Assembly (NCBI RefSeq): GCF_042678145.1
Contig: NZ_JBHUDG010000050.1
Span: forward strand, 124,001 to 188,000
DNA length: 64,000 nucleotides
From: Pseudopedobacter beijingensis
Lineage (GTDB): Bacteria; Bacteroidota; Bacteroidia; Sphingobacteriales; Sphingobacteriaceae
Direction of reading: 5' to 3'
The position numbers and the translations under genes were made by a program. The notes below the pieces were generated by a model that saw only the letters and a list, made by a program, of their open reading frames with translations, did not search any database and was not told where the DNA came from. Below, piece by piece: positions 27,305-36,000 of the stretch (position 1 is the stretch's first letter; each line of letters opens with the position of its first letter).

Positions 27305-28536
27305 TCGTTAATCTGCTCTGCTTTAATCTCCTTAAATAAATTCATTAAATCCTCATTTGGGGCTTGACCATTATTACGGGATTTAAAATAAGCAACAAAC
27401 AGATCATCCATTTGAAGACTTAAGTCTATTCCCGACTCATTTTCTACTTCGTTCGCTGATGCTTTCTTTCTGATTTCGGGAATTAACGTTATAATACCAT
27501 CATGACTCTGATAAAGCAACCGTCGTTCTTCTGCCTTTAAAAAATCGTCACTTATCAAAGTGAGCTCTACTAAAGCATTAGGATGATCTACAAGCCAATT
27601 TACCGCTTCCTGAATATCTTCAAATCTTTTTCTGTATAACGTTCTACCAGATTGTAATTCTATTTTCTGATAGTTTATAGGTTTGTTTGTCTCCGCCTCT
27701 ATATAAACCAGGTATTTTTTTTGTTCAGCTTCCGAAAAACTATAAGCTAGTGGGCTACTACTATAAACAATGGGACACGGCTCATTATCTATACGCTGAA
27801 AGCGATGCAAATGCCCCAATGCCACATATTGCATTTGTGATGGTATATTCTCTGAAAAAACAGCTTGTGCACCTCCCACATGTAATATTGGCTTTTCATC
27901 TTCCGGCTCTTCTGGAGGTACCGTTCCTTTTTTCATAACAAAAAGATGTGTCATCAGCATATTAACCCCTTCATTATCACAATAAGTTTCTGCCAGTTTA
28001 CCCCAATGTTGTTCTAAAACTTCTCTTAAAGATTCATCTGTATTTTCTAATCCTAAATAGGTTTTCAAACGATATTCATTAGCGTAAGGTGTCACTAACA
28101 AACGAATGGGATGGGCTATATCAGGAAATAATACTTCTAAAAAGCCAGGTTCGCTCTTAGTAATTGCTATACCGCTTTCTAGCTTAAAGGGAGCTACTTG
28201 CGAATAAGGATAACCAATAAAAATAATTCCACATTCTTTAGCCAAAGGATCTGGCGCTTCTATACGGTCTGGCGAATCGTGATTACCTGCAATAGCTATC
28301 ACTAAACGTTTTCCATTATTGGTAAGCTTTTTTAGTGTTTTGTACAGTAATTCTACAGCTTCTGTTGCCGGATTAAAATTATCGAATAAATCTCCGGCTA
28401 CTAAAATCAAATCGACATTTTTTTCATCAGCAACCTTTACAATTTCTTCCATTACGGATAATTGTTCCGACATTCTGGAAAACTTTTCTAGCTTTTTACC
28501 TAAATGCCAATCTGCTGTATGTAGAATCCTGATCAT
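27301..28536 (-). CDS. sbcD: Nuclease SbcCD, exonuclease subunit SbcD (Mre11-like)
   Basis: Protein of 411 residues with calcineurin-like phosphoesterase motifs in order: DWHLGK, GDLFDN, AGNHDSP, MTHLFV and GHLHRFQ. It is the metal-dependent nuclease of SbcCD. Length is normal. It is the first gene of the sbcDC pair and the last clearly chromosomal protein gene before the tRNA/ICE junction. Confidence 0.96.
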   Translation of the reverse strand: MIRILHTADWHLGKKLEKFSRMSEQLSVMEEIVKVADEKNVDLILVAGDLFDNFNPATEAVELLYKTLKKLTNNGKRLVIAIAGNHDSPDRIEAPDPLAKECGIIFIGYPYSQVAPFKLESGIAITKSEPGFLEVLFPDIAHPIRLLVTPYANEYRLKTYLGLENTDESLREVLEQHWGKLAETYCDNEGVNMLMTHLFVMKKGTVPPEEPEDEKPILHVGGAQAVFSENIPSQMQYVALGHLHRFQRIDNEPCPIVYSSSPLAYSFSEAEQKKYLVYIEAETNKPINYQKIELQSGRTLYRKRFEDIQEAVNWLVDHPNALVELTLISDDFLKAEERRLLYQSHDGIITLIPEIRKKASANEVENESGIDLSLQMDDLFVAYFKSRNNGQAPNEDLMNLFKEIKAEQINE

Positions 28537-28592
28537 GCTCTAAAGATACTAAATGCTTCTGTTTTGGTTACGAAAAGTCATAAATACACAAC

Positions 28593-28624
28593 TTGAAACC
28601 GTAAACTAAAAAATAATAGCTTTG
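28593..28624 (+). promoter_or_regulatory. Bacteroidota-type promoter driving the tRNA-Met locus
   Basis: TTG at 28593-28595, a 21-nt spacer, then TAGCTTTG at 28617-28624 matches the -33/-7 consensus. It points towards the tRNA fragment and the intact tRNA-Met. Confidence 0.5.
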
Positions 28625-28714
28625 TTTTGAATGAATTGCGATTTTAGGTTAAAAAATATTTTAAGATATGCTTAGAATTCCCTAATATTGCATCGCAAAT
28701 CAGAAATGATTTCG

Positions 28715-28757
28715 GCTCCTATAGCTCAGTTGGTTAGAGTAGAAGACTCATAATCTA
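28715..28757 (+). pseudogene. 5' fragment of a second tRNA-Met gene
   Basis: The sequence matches the intact tRNA-Met downstream from its 5' end to the 3' side of the anticodon loop (CTCATAA present). Differences include position 3 of the acceptor (T for G) and one base in the anticodon stem. After about 28757 it diverges into unrelated sequence and has no T-arm or 3' acceptor strand. It therefore cannot form a tRNA and is a remnant, perhaps from an earlier insertion into a tandem tRNA. A perfect 8-bp hairpin (28858-28879) lies between the fragment and the intact gene. Confidence 0.65.
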
Positions 28758-28889
28758 ACTGGTTAAGGCGTTGAAAGTCAGGATTACATAGTAAAAAAAG
28801 TGTTCTGATTGACATTGAAAAGTTAGAGTTTGAAAAAACTCAACAAGTTTAAAAAAATTACCTGTTTGACGACAGGTAAAACAACATAA

Positions 28890-28963
28890 GCGCCTATAGC
28901 TCAGTTGGTTAGAGTAGGAGACTCATAATCTCTTGGTCGCTGGTTCGAGCCCAGCTGGGCGCA
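28890..28963 (+). tRNA. tRNA-Met (anticodon CAT), ICE integration target
   Basis: Complete cloverleaf of 74 nt: acceptor GCGCCTA paired with TGGGCGC, D-arm GCTC...GAGT, anticodon loop CTCATAA, T-arm GCTGG-TTCGAGC-CCAGC, discriminator A. The G1-C72 pair argues against initiator tRNA. Elongator Met is most likely; a CAT tRNA-Ile2 cannot be excluded. CCA is not encoded. The integrase of the conjugative element starts 184 bp downstream, the usual layout for tRNA-targeted ICEs. Confidence 0.92.
28930..28963. other. Probable attL: 3' half of tRNA-Met
   Basis: This is inferred from position only. ICEs of this type recombine within the 3' half of a tRNA and regenerate it. The intact 3' half here directly precedes the integrase gene. 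The matching direct repeat at the right end lies outside the window. Confidence 0.4.
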
Positions 28964-28965
28964 CA

Positions 28966-29005
28966 AAAAGCCGTTTCAGAAGAAATTTTGAAGCGGTTTT
29001 TTTTT
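28966..29005 (+). terminator. Terminator downstream of tRNA-Met
   Basis: AAGCCGTTTCA pairs with TTGAAGCGGTTT (with G-U pairs) to give a stem of about 11 bp, followed by an uninterrupted T-run up to 29005. It begins 3 bp after the tRNA. Confidence 0.75.
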
Positions 29006-29090
29006 CATTTCTTTGAGCCGATTTCTTCGGCGAGACGGTCACGGGTAAATCGCCCCTATGGCTGGTTTTACATAGTTTTTTGTTGAACTT

Positions 29091-29132
29091 CACGCAAAAC
29101 CGAAACAAATAGGTAACGGAAATTTTTGCGTG
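29091..29132. repeat. 9-bp perfect inverted repeat upstream of the integrase
   Basis: CACGCAAAA (29091-29099) and TTTTGCGTG (29124-29132) are perfect inverted repeats with a 24-bp spacer, ending 15 bp before the integrase ATG. They may be integrase arm-type or excisionase/repressor sites. The rest of the gap 29006-29090 shows no gene. Confidence 0.5.
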
Positions 29133-29147
29133 CTAATTGAAAAAATT

Positions 29148-30449
29148 ATGGCAACCGTAAGCGCAAAGGTTTATGAACACCACAAGAAAGCAGATGGAAC
29201 TTACAATGTAAAAATTTGTGTCCATCACAAAAGTGAAAGAAAGTTTATTGACACCAATCACTTTGTTGTCAAGAAGCAACTGACAAAGGATTTTAAAATC
29301 AAAGATCCTTTTATTGCAGACAAGGTCGAACAACAGCTAAGAGATTATCGGAAGATGATAAGCGACCTCGACGACCGACTTGATTATTTTACAGCTACAT
29401 CACTGCGAGATTACTTGCGTGATAAGGACGAGGACATCGACTTCATTAAGTTTTGTACTCAACACATCGAACGCCTAAAAAAAGAGGGACGCGGTGGATC
29501 GGCCAAAAATCAAGCAGTAATCCGTAACAGCCTTGTCGATTATTTTAAACGGCCATCCGTTTCCATTAAGGAGATCAACTCCAATATGCTAATGGCCTAC
29601 GAGCGTTATCTACGATCCGAGCGAACAATGACACGCTACAATCAAGACAATAAGCCAGTAGTTACCACCGAAAAAGGTTTATCGGATAGTGGATTACATA
29701 ATCACATGCGCGACTTACGGACATTATTCAATGCTGCACGAGAACTTTATAATAACGAAGACCTCGGAATATACCGTATCAAGCACTATCCATTCAAGAA
29801 ATATAAGGTTGGTTCCCCGCCCCTCACTAAGAAAAGGAATAATACACTTGAACAGGTGTTGATTATTCGGGATTGTGTCACTAAACCCGGAAGCCGTGCA
29901 GAATTGGCCAAAGAACTTTATATGCTTTCGTTCTACCTCTGCGGAATGAATGCTGTAGACCTTTATCAAATAACAGAACGTGATATTAGGAACGGTCGTG
30001 TAGATTATAATCGCTCCAAGACGGAGGGTAAACGCAAAGACAATGCCTTTATCAGTATCAAGATTGTTGACGAGGCAAAACCTTTATTGGAGAAATATTT
30101 AGGAAAATTGCGTGAGCGTTATTCAAGTGCCAATTGCCTTAATTGGGCATTGTCAAAAGGCATGGAGCAATTGCGTAAGTTGACGGGAATACCCGAACTC
30201 ACTTTATATTGGGCAAGGCACACTTTTGCGAATACGGCTCGTAACGATTGCCGAATGAGCAAGGACGATGTGGCTCTTGCGCTCAACCATGTCGACGAGG
30301 GCAACCGTACGACGGATATTTATATTGCCAAAGACTGGAAGATTGTGGATGACGTACAACGCAAAGTCATTGCACAGCTAAGAAAAGTCGAAATCAAGGT
30401 GATGAAGAAAATACAAGCAATGGACGAAACGGAAAGCATCGCCGCTTAA
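29148..30449 (+). CDS. int: Tyrosine recombinase (ICE integrase)
   Basis: About 433 residues from ATG 29148 (MATVSAKVYEHHKKADG, a standard start for this family; an in-frame GTG at 29130 is less likely). It has an arm-binding domain (~1-80), a core-binding SAM-like domain (~90-200) and a catalytic domain. Box I reads LSFYLCGMNAVDLY, where the usual Arg is Cys. Box II is YWARHTFA, with Tyr in place of the first His. Then follow H in ALNHVDEG and the nucleophile Tyr in TTDIYIAKDW. Loss of Arg I is also known for IntDOT of CTnDOT. It catalyses integration and excision at the tRNA. Confidence 0.9.
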   Translation: MATVSAKVYEHHKKADGTYNVKICVHHKSERKFIDTNHFVVKKQLTKDFKIKDPFIADKVEQQLRDYRKMISDLDDRLDYFTATSLRDYLRDKDEDIDFIKFCTQHIERLKKEGRGGSAKNQAVIRNSLVDYFKRPSVSIKEINSNMLMAYERYLRSERTMTRYNQDNKPVVTTEKGLSDSGLHNHMRDLRTLFNAARELYNNEDLGIYRIKHYPFKKYKVGSPPLTKKRNNTLEQVLIIRDCVTKPGSRAELAKELYMLSFYLCGMNAVDLYQITERDIRNGRVDYNRSKTEGKRKDNAFISIKIVDEAKPLLEKYLGKLRERYSSANCLNWALSKGMEQLRKLTGIPELTLYWARHTFANTARNDCRMSKDDVALALNHVDEGNRTTDIYIAKDWKIVDDVQRKVIAQLRKVEIKVMKKIQAMDETESIAA

Positions 30450-30462
30450 TTATAATAACCGG

Positions 30463-30490
30463 ATTACATGAGGTTAACTCCTCATGTAAT
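30463..30490 (+). terminator. Hairpin downstream of int
   Basis: An 11-bp perfect stem (30463-30473 with 30480-30490) has a 6-nt loop, starts 13 bp after the int stop, and is followed by a moderately T-rich stretch. Confidence 0.65.
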
Positions 30491-30492
30491 TC

Positions 30493-30520
30493 TTTGTAAT
30501 ATTTTAAAATTGTAAATTTG
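30493..30520 (+). promoter_or_regulatory. Candidate promoter of the 51-residue membrane protein
   Basis: TTTG at 30493-30496 and TAAATTTG at 30513-30520 fit the -33/-7 consensus, although the 16-nt spacer is slightly short. The start codon is 7 bp downstream of the -7 box. Confidence 0.4.
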
Positions 30521-30527
30521 ATTGATT

Positions 30528-30683
30528 ATGAAAAATGTAATTTGGTTTTTTATTACCTGCATCATTGCAACGATAGGCTTCTTTGCTGCTTTGTCTATGA
30601 AAACACCGTGGATTGGATTTGGGGTGGCTTTTGGTGTATGGTTGATCTTTTTATGGACGACAACAAAGCCGAGACGACGATGA
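30528..30683 (+). CDS. Small two-helix membrane protein
   Basis: Protein of 51 residues (MKNVIWFFIT... to KPRRR). Two hydrophobic helices (~4-22 and ~29-44) are separated by a short SMKTP turn, with a basic tail RRR at the end that suggests both termini are cytoplasmic. It has a promoter-like sequence immediately upstream. I do not recognise the family. The frame is preferred over an overlapping 65-codon frame because it has membrane-protein composition and a start next to a -7 box. Confidence 0.5.
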   Translation: MKNVIWFFITCIIATIGFFAALSMKTPWIGFGVAFGVWLIFLWTTTKPRRR

Positions 30684-30797
30684 AAGGATTTGTTTGGAAT
30701 CAAATTAAGCGTTAAGAATGTAAAGGAAATAAAGATTTTAAGCCACCATTCTTCCAATACTTTATAATTTCTATAATTATCTTTTCCGAACTTTTTA

Positions 30798-30805
30798 TAT
30801 CTTTG
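30798..30805 (+). promoter_or_regulatory. -7 box ahead of the metal cargo
   Basis: TATCTTTG matches TAnnTTTG exactly but lies only 5 bp before the ATG at 30811, which would give a leaderless or nearly leaderless transcript. No clear -33 element is seen. Confidence 0.35.
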
Positions 30806-30810
30806 CTGTA

Positions 30811-31221
30811 ATGTTGCGTAAGTACTCTGCCATATTATTTTTAATAGTTGCCCAAATTGTTATTCTGGGTCATGGCATTGTATCGCACCACCATCACACC
30901 GATATTGTCAATGATGGACATCATAAAGACAATGATAATCATCATAAAAACAGTAAGGAAACTCCTTTGGAGATTGCGTTTTCGGGTTTTATGCACACTG
31001 GTGAACATGCAGCATTTACCACTGCTGATGCCACTAAAATTGTAGTTTCCAAAGATGCAGAAAAATCAATAAAGGCATTGCCTGCCGATTTCAAGGCTCC
31101 GGTTGCATATATTGTCATCTATCAAAGACATACCTTTCCACCGGATAGGCATACAGTTTACCAATCACCGCTCTACGGCGCATATTCCCTCCGAGGTCCT
31201 CCCTTTATCATCGTTGCTTAA
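30811..31221 (+). CDS. His-rich exported protein of the metal-efflux module
   Basis: Protein of 136 residues with an N-terminal hydrophobic segment (~6-22), then HGIVSHHHHTDIVNDGHHKDNDNHHKN, dense in His/Asp. The C-terminal half is less polar and ends in RGPPFIIVA. Proteins of this kind precede CusA/CzcA systems in Bacteroidota and are thought to bind metal in the periplasm. A hairpin of 9 bp (31218-31241) overlaps the stop codon. No enzyme motif is present; metal binding is inferred from the His cluster and context. Confidence 0.65.
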   Translation: MLRKYSAILFLIVAQIVILGHGIVSHHHHTDIVNDGHHKDNDNHHKNSKETPLEIAFSGFMHTGEHAAFTTADATKIVVSKDAEKSIKALPADFKAPVAYIVIYQRHTFPPDRHTVYQSPLYGAYSLRGPPFIIVA

Positions 31222-31308
31222 CTTTCATCCTCGAAAGTTAAAATTTGACTTTTGCTCTTGATATCACAGGGCAAATAATTTCTTTTTTACAATCAAATTT
31301 TTAAAACG

Positions 31309-31596
31309 ATGAAAAAATCATTCATAATAGCAGCATTCGCTGCCCTTACTCTTACAGCTTGCAATAACAGCGAAAAGTCTTCGACTGACAACAATTCCAG
31401 TTCAGCACCATCTTCAACCGCTCCTGCGATTAATCAGGATAGTATTGATAAGGCTCATGGACATTCCCACGACCCGGCAGACAATCAAACCCCTGCTGTT
31501 AATAAGGATAGTGCGGATAAGGCTCATGGACACTCCCATGATGCACCTGCTGTAAATCAGGATAGTATTGACAAAGCTCACGGGCATAAACATTAA
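31309..31596 (+). CDS. Small lipoprotein with three His-rich repeats
   Basis: Protein of 95 residues with lipobox LTAC (~15-18). A Ser/Asn-rich linker is followed by three copies of DSxDKAHGHxH (starting near residues 44, 67 and 85), spaced by short Pro-rich linkers with NQD or NKD. HGHSH-type clusters are classic metal ligands. It is followed by a HupE-like protein and RND efflux genes, so a periplasmic metal buffer or donor is likely. The metal (Cu, Ni, Co or Zn) is not determined. Confidence 0.65.
   Translation: MKKSFIIAAFAALTLTACNNSEKSSTDNNSSSAPSSTAPAINQDSIDKAHGHSHDPADNQTPAVNKDSADKAHGHSHDAPAVNQDSIDKAHGHKH
31438..31593 (+). repeat. Three direct repeats encoding the His-rich motif
   Basis: Copies of about 33 bp start at 31438, 31507 and 31561. 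Each encodes DSxDKAHGHxH, with strong similarity at DNA level, indicating recent internal duplication. Confidence 0.6.
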
Positions 31597-31716
31597 TTAA
31601 TCCCCGGAACATTCTTCTACCACTTATATTATGGCATTCCATCGCTATAATATAGGTGTGTGCATTCTTATAAGCAGTTCCTTGAAGTTTGTACCGATTT
31701 AAATTCACTGTTCTAA

Positions 31717-32400
31717 ATGAGATATATAAAAATAGTCTTATCAATAACCTTGTTATTATTGATAACAGGGTCGGTGTATGCTCACGGAGTTGATGAGGAT
31801 ACCCAGACCTTTCTAAGCGGAAATTCGGGAGTAGCCTTTGTGCCGTTTCTCTATATCGGGGCAAAGCACATGCTTACCGGATATGACCACCTGTTGTTTC
31901 TTGTTGGTGTCATCTTTTTCCTTTACCGACCAAAAGAAGTATTGCTTTATGTGAGCTTTTTCACCATTGGACACAGTATAACCCTTTTGTTGGGCGTACT
32001 GGCAGATATGGCAATCAACGCTTATCTGATTGATGCAATCATTGCACTGTCCATTGTATATAAAGGCTTTGACAATTTGGGGGGCTTCCAACGCTTTTTA
32101 GGTTATCAGCCTAATACAAAAGCAGCAGTTCTAATTTTTGGTCTTTTTCATGGTTTTGGATTAGCCAGTAAGTTACAGGAATTAAGTTTTGACAGGACGG
32201 GACTTCTGACAAACCTTATCGGCTTTAATATTGGCGTAGAAGTAGGTCAATTTATAGCCTTAGCCCTTGTGCTTTTCATCATAACCAATTGGAGACGGTC
32301 GCCAAGTTTCATGAAGTTTTCAACCCTCACCAATACCCTGCTTATGGCAGCAGGCTTCTTATTATTCGGCTATCAGTTAGTCGGTTATTTTAACTCTTAA
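31717..32400 (+). CDS. HupE/UreJ-like membrane protein
   Basis: Protein of 227 residues with a signal-like first segment and about six transmembrane helices. Signature segments are HMLTGYDHLLFLVGVIFFLYRP, FTIGHSITLLLGV and LFHGFGLASKLQEL, typical of HupE/UreJ family proteins, which move nickel or cobalt. It lies between a His-rich lipoprotein and the RND pump operon. In this setting it may handle the same metal ion. The direction of transport is unknown. Confidence 0.8.
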   Translation: MRYIKIVLSITLLLLITGSVYAHGVDEDTQTFLSGNSGVAFVPFLYIGAKHMLTGYDHLLFLVGVIFFLYRPKEVLLYVSFFTIGHSITLLLGVLADMAINAYLIDAIIALSIVYKGFDNLGGFQRFLGYQPNTKAAVLIFGLFHGFGLASKLQELSFDRTGLLTNLIGFNIGVEVGQFIALALVLFIITNWRRSPSFMKFSTLTNTLLMAAGFLLFGYQLVGYFNS

Positions 32401-32412
32401 AAAAAAATCAAA

Positions 32413-33021
32413 ATGGCAGAAATAACGCATCAAATATTAGACAAAAAATCCATAGTCAAGCAGGTACTAATTGCTTTGGTTGTAGGAACGATACTCTTGG
32501 TAAGTGCCGTACTTCCGGCTGAATATGGTATAGACCCCTTGGGTATAGGCAAAGCAACAGGATTTAGCAAGTTGTATGTTGGAGAGGCAAATACGGAGAC
32601 GTTGGCTTCGGTACCGCATAAAATATTGCAACTTGAAAACGTTGGTTCAGGTGCAGAGGTACCCAAACCTGCAGCCGCAGACAATCCGGCTCCTGCTACG
32701 CAACTTGCAGAACGCACAGACGAAGTTAATGTGGTCATACCAGCAGGAAAAGGACTGGAATATAAGGTGGACATGCTGAAACACGGAAATCTTCGCTATG
32801 AGTGGATTACGGACAAAGGAGAACTGTACTTTGATTTTCACGGTGAAGTAAAGAATAACAATAACTACTTCGAAAGCTATACCATTGCCTATTCAAACAA
32901 TATGGTGGGGTCATTGCTCGCACCGTTCGAGGGTCCACAGGGATGGTATTTCAAAAACAATTCAAATGAGGACATAACTGTCAAAATCAGAATGAAAGGA
33001 CAGTATCTCCTTAAACAATAA
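32413..33021 (+). CDS. Single-span membrane protein accompanying the CusA pump
   Basis: Protein of 202 residues. One transmembrane helix near the N-terminus (~18-37, VLIALVVGTILLVSAVLP) is followed by a periplasmic part with an Ala/Pro linker (~85-105). A conserved C-terminal region has MLKHGNLRYEWITDKGELYFDFHGE and GPQGWYFKNNSNEDITVKI. This type is commonly annotated as a transmembrane anchor protein next to CusA/CzcA in Bacteroidota. It lies 12 bp after hupE and 19 bp before the pump gene. The specific function is unknown. Confidence 0.65.
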   Translation: MAEITHQILDKKSIVKQVLIALVVGTILLVSAVLPAEYGIDPLGIGKATGFSKLYVGEANTETLASVPHKILQLENVGSGAEVPKPAAADNPAPATQLAERTDEVNVVIPAGKGLEYKVDMLKHGNLRYEWITDKGELYFDFHGEVKNNNNYFESYTIAYSNNMVGSLLAPFEGPQGWYFKNNSNEDITVKIRMKGQYLLKQ

Positions 33022-33040
33022 ATTCTAACAACATTATGAC

Positions 33041-36000
33041 ATGTTAAATAAAATCATTCATTTTTCAATTAAGAATAAGTTGGTAATAGGACTATTTACC
33101 CTGGCATTGATATGCTGGGGTACATATTCCCTTACCAAACTTCCGATAGATGCCACACCTGATATCACAGACAATCAGGTCATGGTCATCACGGTGTCGC
33201 CTACGTTGGCGGCACAGGAAGTAGAACAACTGGTAACCTTTCCCGTGGAGCAAACGATGGTCAGTATTCCGGGGATTAAGGATATGCGTTCCTTTTCACG
33301 TTTCGGACTATCCATTGTCACCATCGTATTTGAAGAAAAGGTGGACATCTATTGGGGCAGACAACAGGTGCAGGAACGTCTGACCATAGCCTCAAAGAAT
33401 ATTCCAGAGGGGGTTGGGACACCTGAAATGGCACCTGTTACAACAGGTTTGGGCGAAATATTCCAATATGTAGTCCACCCCAAGAAAGGCTATGAAGATA
33501 AGTACGATGCAACGGAATTGAGAACCATTCAGGACTGGATTATCAAAAGGCAGTTATTGGGAACACCCGGGGTTGCCGAAGTGAGCGGTTTCGGTGGTTT
33601 CGTAAAACAATATCAGATAACCGTTGACCCCGATAAGCTGGCAAGTCAAAGTATAACCATATCCGATATATTCACTGCACTGGAAAAAAATAACCAGAAT
33701 ACAGGGGGAGCTTATATTGACAAAGGTCCGAATGCCTATTTTATTCGGAGTGAGGGTTTGGTAAAGAACATTGACGAAATTAAAAGCATCGTTGTCAAAA
33801 AAGAGAGCGGTACACCCGTGTATATCCGTGATGTCGCCGAGGTGGGTTTTGGCAATGGTCCACGCTACGGTGCAGCCACCAGAAACGGACAGGGTGAAAC
33901 GGTTACGGGTATCGTTATGATGCTGAAAGGAGCCAATTCATCGGAAGTTATTTCCAATGTAAAGGATAAAATCGAGGAAATACAGAAAGGTCTTCCAGAG
34001 GGTGTTGAAATCGAACCATTCCTTGACCGTAAAAAATTAGTAGACGGGGCTATTTCAACGGTTTCTACCAATCTTATCGAGGGAGCTTTGATTGTAATCT
34101 TTGTGCTGATTGTATTTCTTGGCAATCTTCGAGGTGGGCTTGTCGTAGCATCGGTCATCCCTTTGGCAATGCTGTTCGCTATTTGCATGATGAACCTTTT
34201 TGGCGTTTCCGGTAACCTGATGAGCCTTGGCGCGATTGACTTCGGGATTATTGTCGATGGAACGGTCATTATAGTGGAGGCGGTCATGCACCGTATAACG
34301 GGAAGCAGAGCCCGATATGGAGGGGTGGAAAAACTTACACAAGACCAAATGGATGAGGAAGTGTATGAAAGCTCACGCAAAATCCGAACAGCCGCCGCTT
34401 TTGGCGAAATCATTATCCTCATCGTTTACCTCCCACTGTTGGCTTTGGTTGGTGTTGAGGGCAAGATGTTCACGCCTATGGCGCAGACGGTATCCTTTGC
34501 CATTTTAGGAGCGTTTATTCTTTCTTTTACCTACGTACCGATGATGTCGGCTTTGGTATTGAGCAAGAAGACATCGCATAAGGAAAATTTTTCTGATAGG
34601 ATGATGAACGCTATACAAAGAGTGTATTCCCCTATTATCAACGGTGCGATGAAACGGAAACTTTTAGTGGTATCGGTTGCGGCAGTATTATTCATCATCA
34701 CGCTTATTACATTCAACAAAATGGGCGCTGAATTTATCCCGCAATTAGACGAGGGCGATTTTGCCGTGGAAACAAGAGTTCCCGTCGGAAGTTCCATAAA
34801 CCAAATGATAGACGTTTCCCAAAAAGCACAAACTATTTTATTGAAGAATTATCCCGAAGTAAAACAGGTGGTTAACAAAATCGGCTCGGGTGAAATACCT
34901 ACTGACCCGATGCCTATTGAAGCGGGTGACATGATGGTGGTTTTGAAACCAAAGAAAGAATGGACAAGTGCAGAAACAAGGGAAGAACTCATTGAAAAGA
35001 TGCAACAATCCCTGTCAGTTATTCCAAATGCAACATTCAGCTTCCAACAGCCTATTCAAATGCGTTTCAACGAGCTTCTTACCGGAGCAAAGCAGGATGT
35101 GGTATTAAAAATTTATGGTGAGGACTTAGATATACTTTCCGATTTGGCTTCGGATGTTGGCAGGAAAATCAAATCCATTGATGGCGTTGAAGACCTGTAT
35201 GTGGAAGAAATAACAGGTTTGCCACAAATCAATATTCAATTTAACCGTGACAAAATTGGTCAATACGGCATGAATATAGAAGATGTAAACAGTGCCATTT
35301 CAGCAGGGTTTGCAGGCGAGGTTGCAGGTCTGGTTTATGAGGGCGAACGCCGATTTGATTTGGTGGTCAGGCTTGACAGTGCTTCCCGTGTAGATATTAC
35401 CGATGTACAGAACCTGTTTGTAAGTACACCGGAGGGGCAACAAATTCCGTTGAGCGAGGTTGCAGAAATCAGCTATAAGCCGGGTCCTGTGCAGATACAG
35501 CGAGATAACGCAAAAAGACGGATTACAGTAGGCTTCAATGTCCGTAACCGGGATGTTAAGAGTATCGTAAATGACATTCAGGATATTATTGCCGCTAAAG
35601 TAAAAGTGCCTGCGGGTTATTATGTTACCTATGGCGGTCAATTCAAAAACCTCGAAGAAGCCAATGCCCGGCTCGCAGTAGCGTTACCTGTAGCCCTATT
35701 GCTGATTTTGGTGCTTTTATATTTCACGTTCCATTCCTTAAAACAGGGATTACTGATATTCAGTGCCATCCCACTGTCGGCTATCGGTGGAGTGTTCGCT
35801 TTACTGATACGGGATATGCCATTCAGTATATCTGCCGGAGTTGGGTTTATCGCACTTTTTGGCGTTGCCGTATTGAATGGGATTGTATTGATTGCAGAGT
35901 TCAACCGATTGGAGAAAGAGGGTGTATCGGATATCTACGAACGGGTGCGTATAGGTACACGGGTAAGACTAAGACCCGTATTGATGACGGCAAGTGTGGC

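Noticed and set aside
28923..29108. Minus-strand frame of 61 codons ending VRPAGLEPATKRL
   Set aside because: This peptide is the well-known spurious translation of the antisense of a tRNA T-arm and anticodon arm. The frame overlaps the intact tRNA-Met and its terminator.
30518..30715. 65-codon plus-strand frame overlapping the small membrane protein
   Set aside because: Composition (many Cys, Trp and His in no pattern) looks random, while the other frame gives a clean two-helix protein with an upstream -7 box.
30482..30757. 91-codon minus-strand frame opposite the 51-residue membrane protein
   Set aside because: Low-complexity antisense of AT-rich DNA without recognisable domain or promoter.
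33865..34422. Long antisense frames inside the CusA gene (also near 34055 and 35300)
   Set aside because: They are shadows of a strongly coding G+C-richer gene, have Pro/Ser-rich random composition and no recognisable domain.
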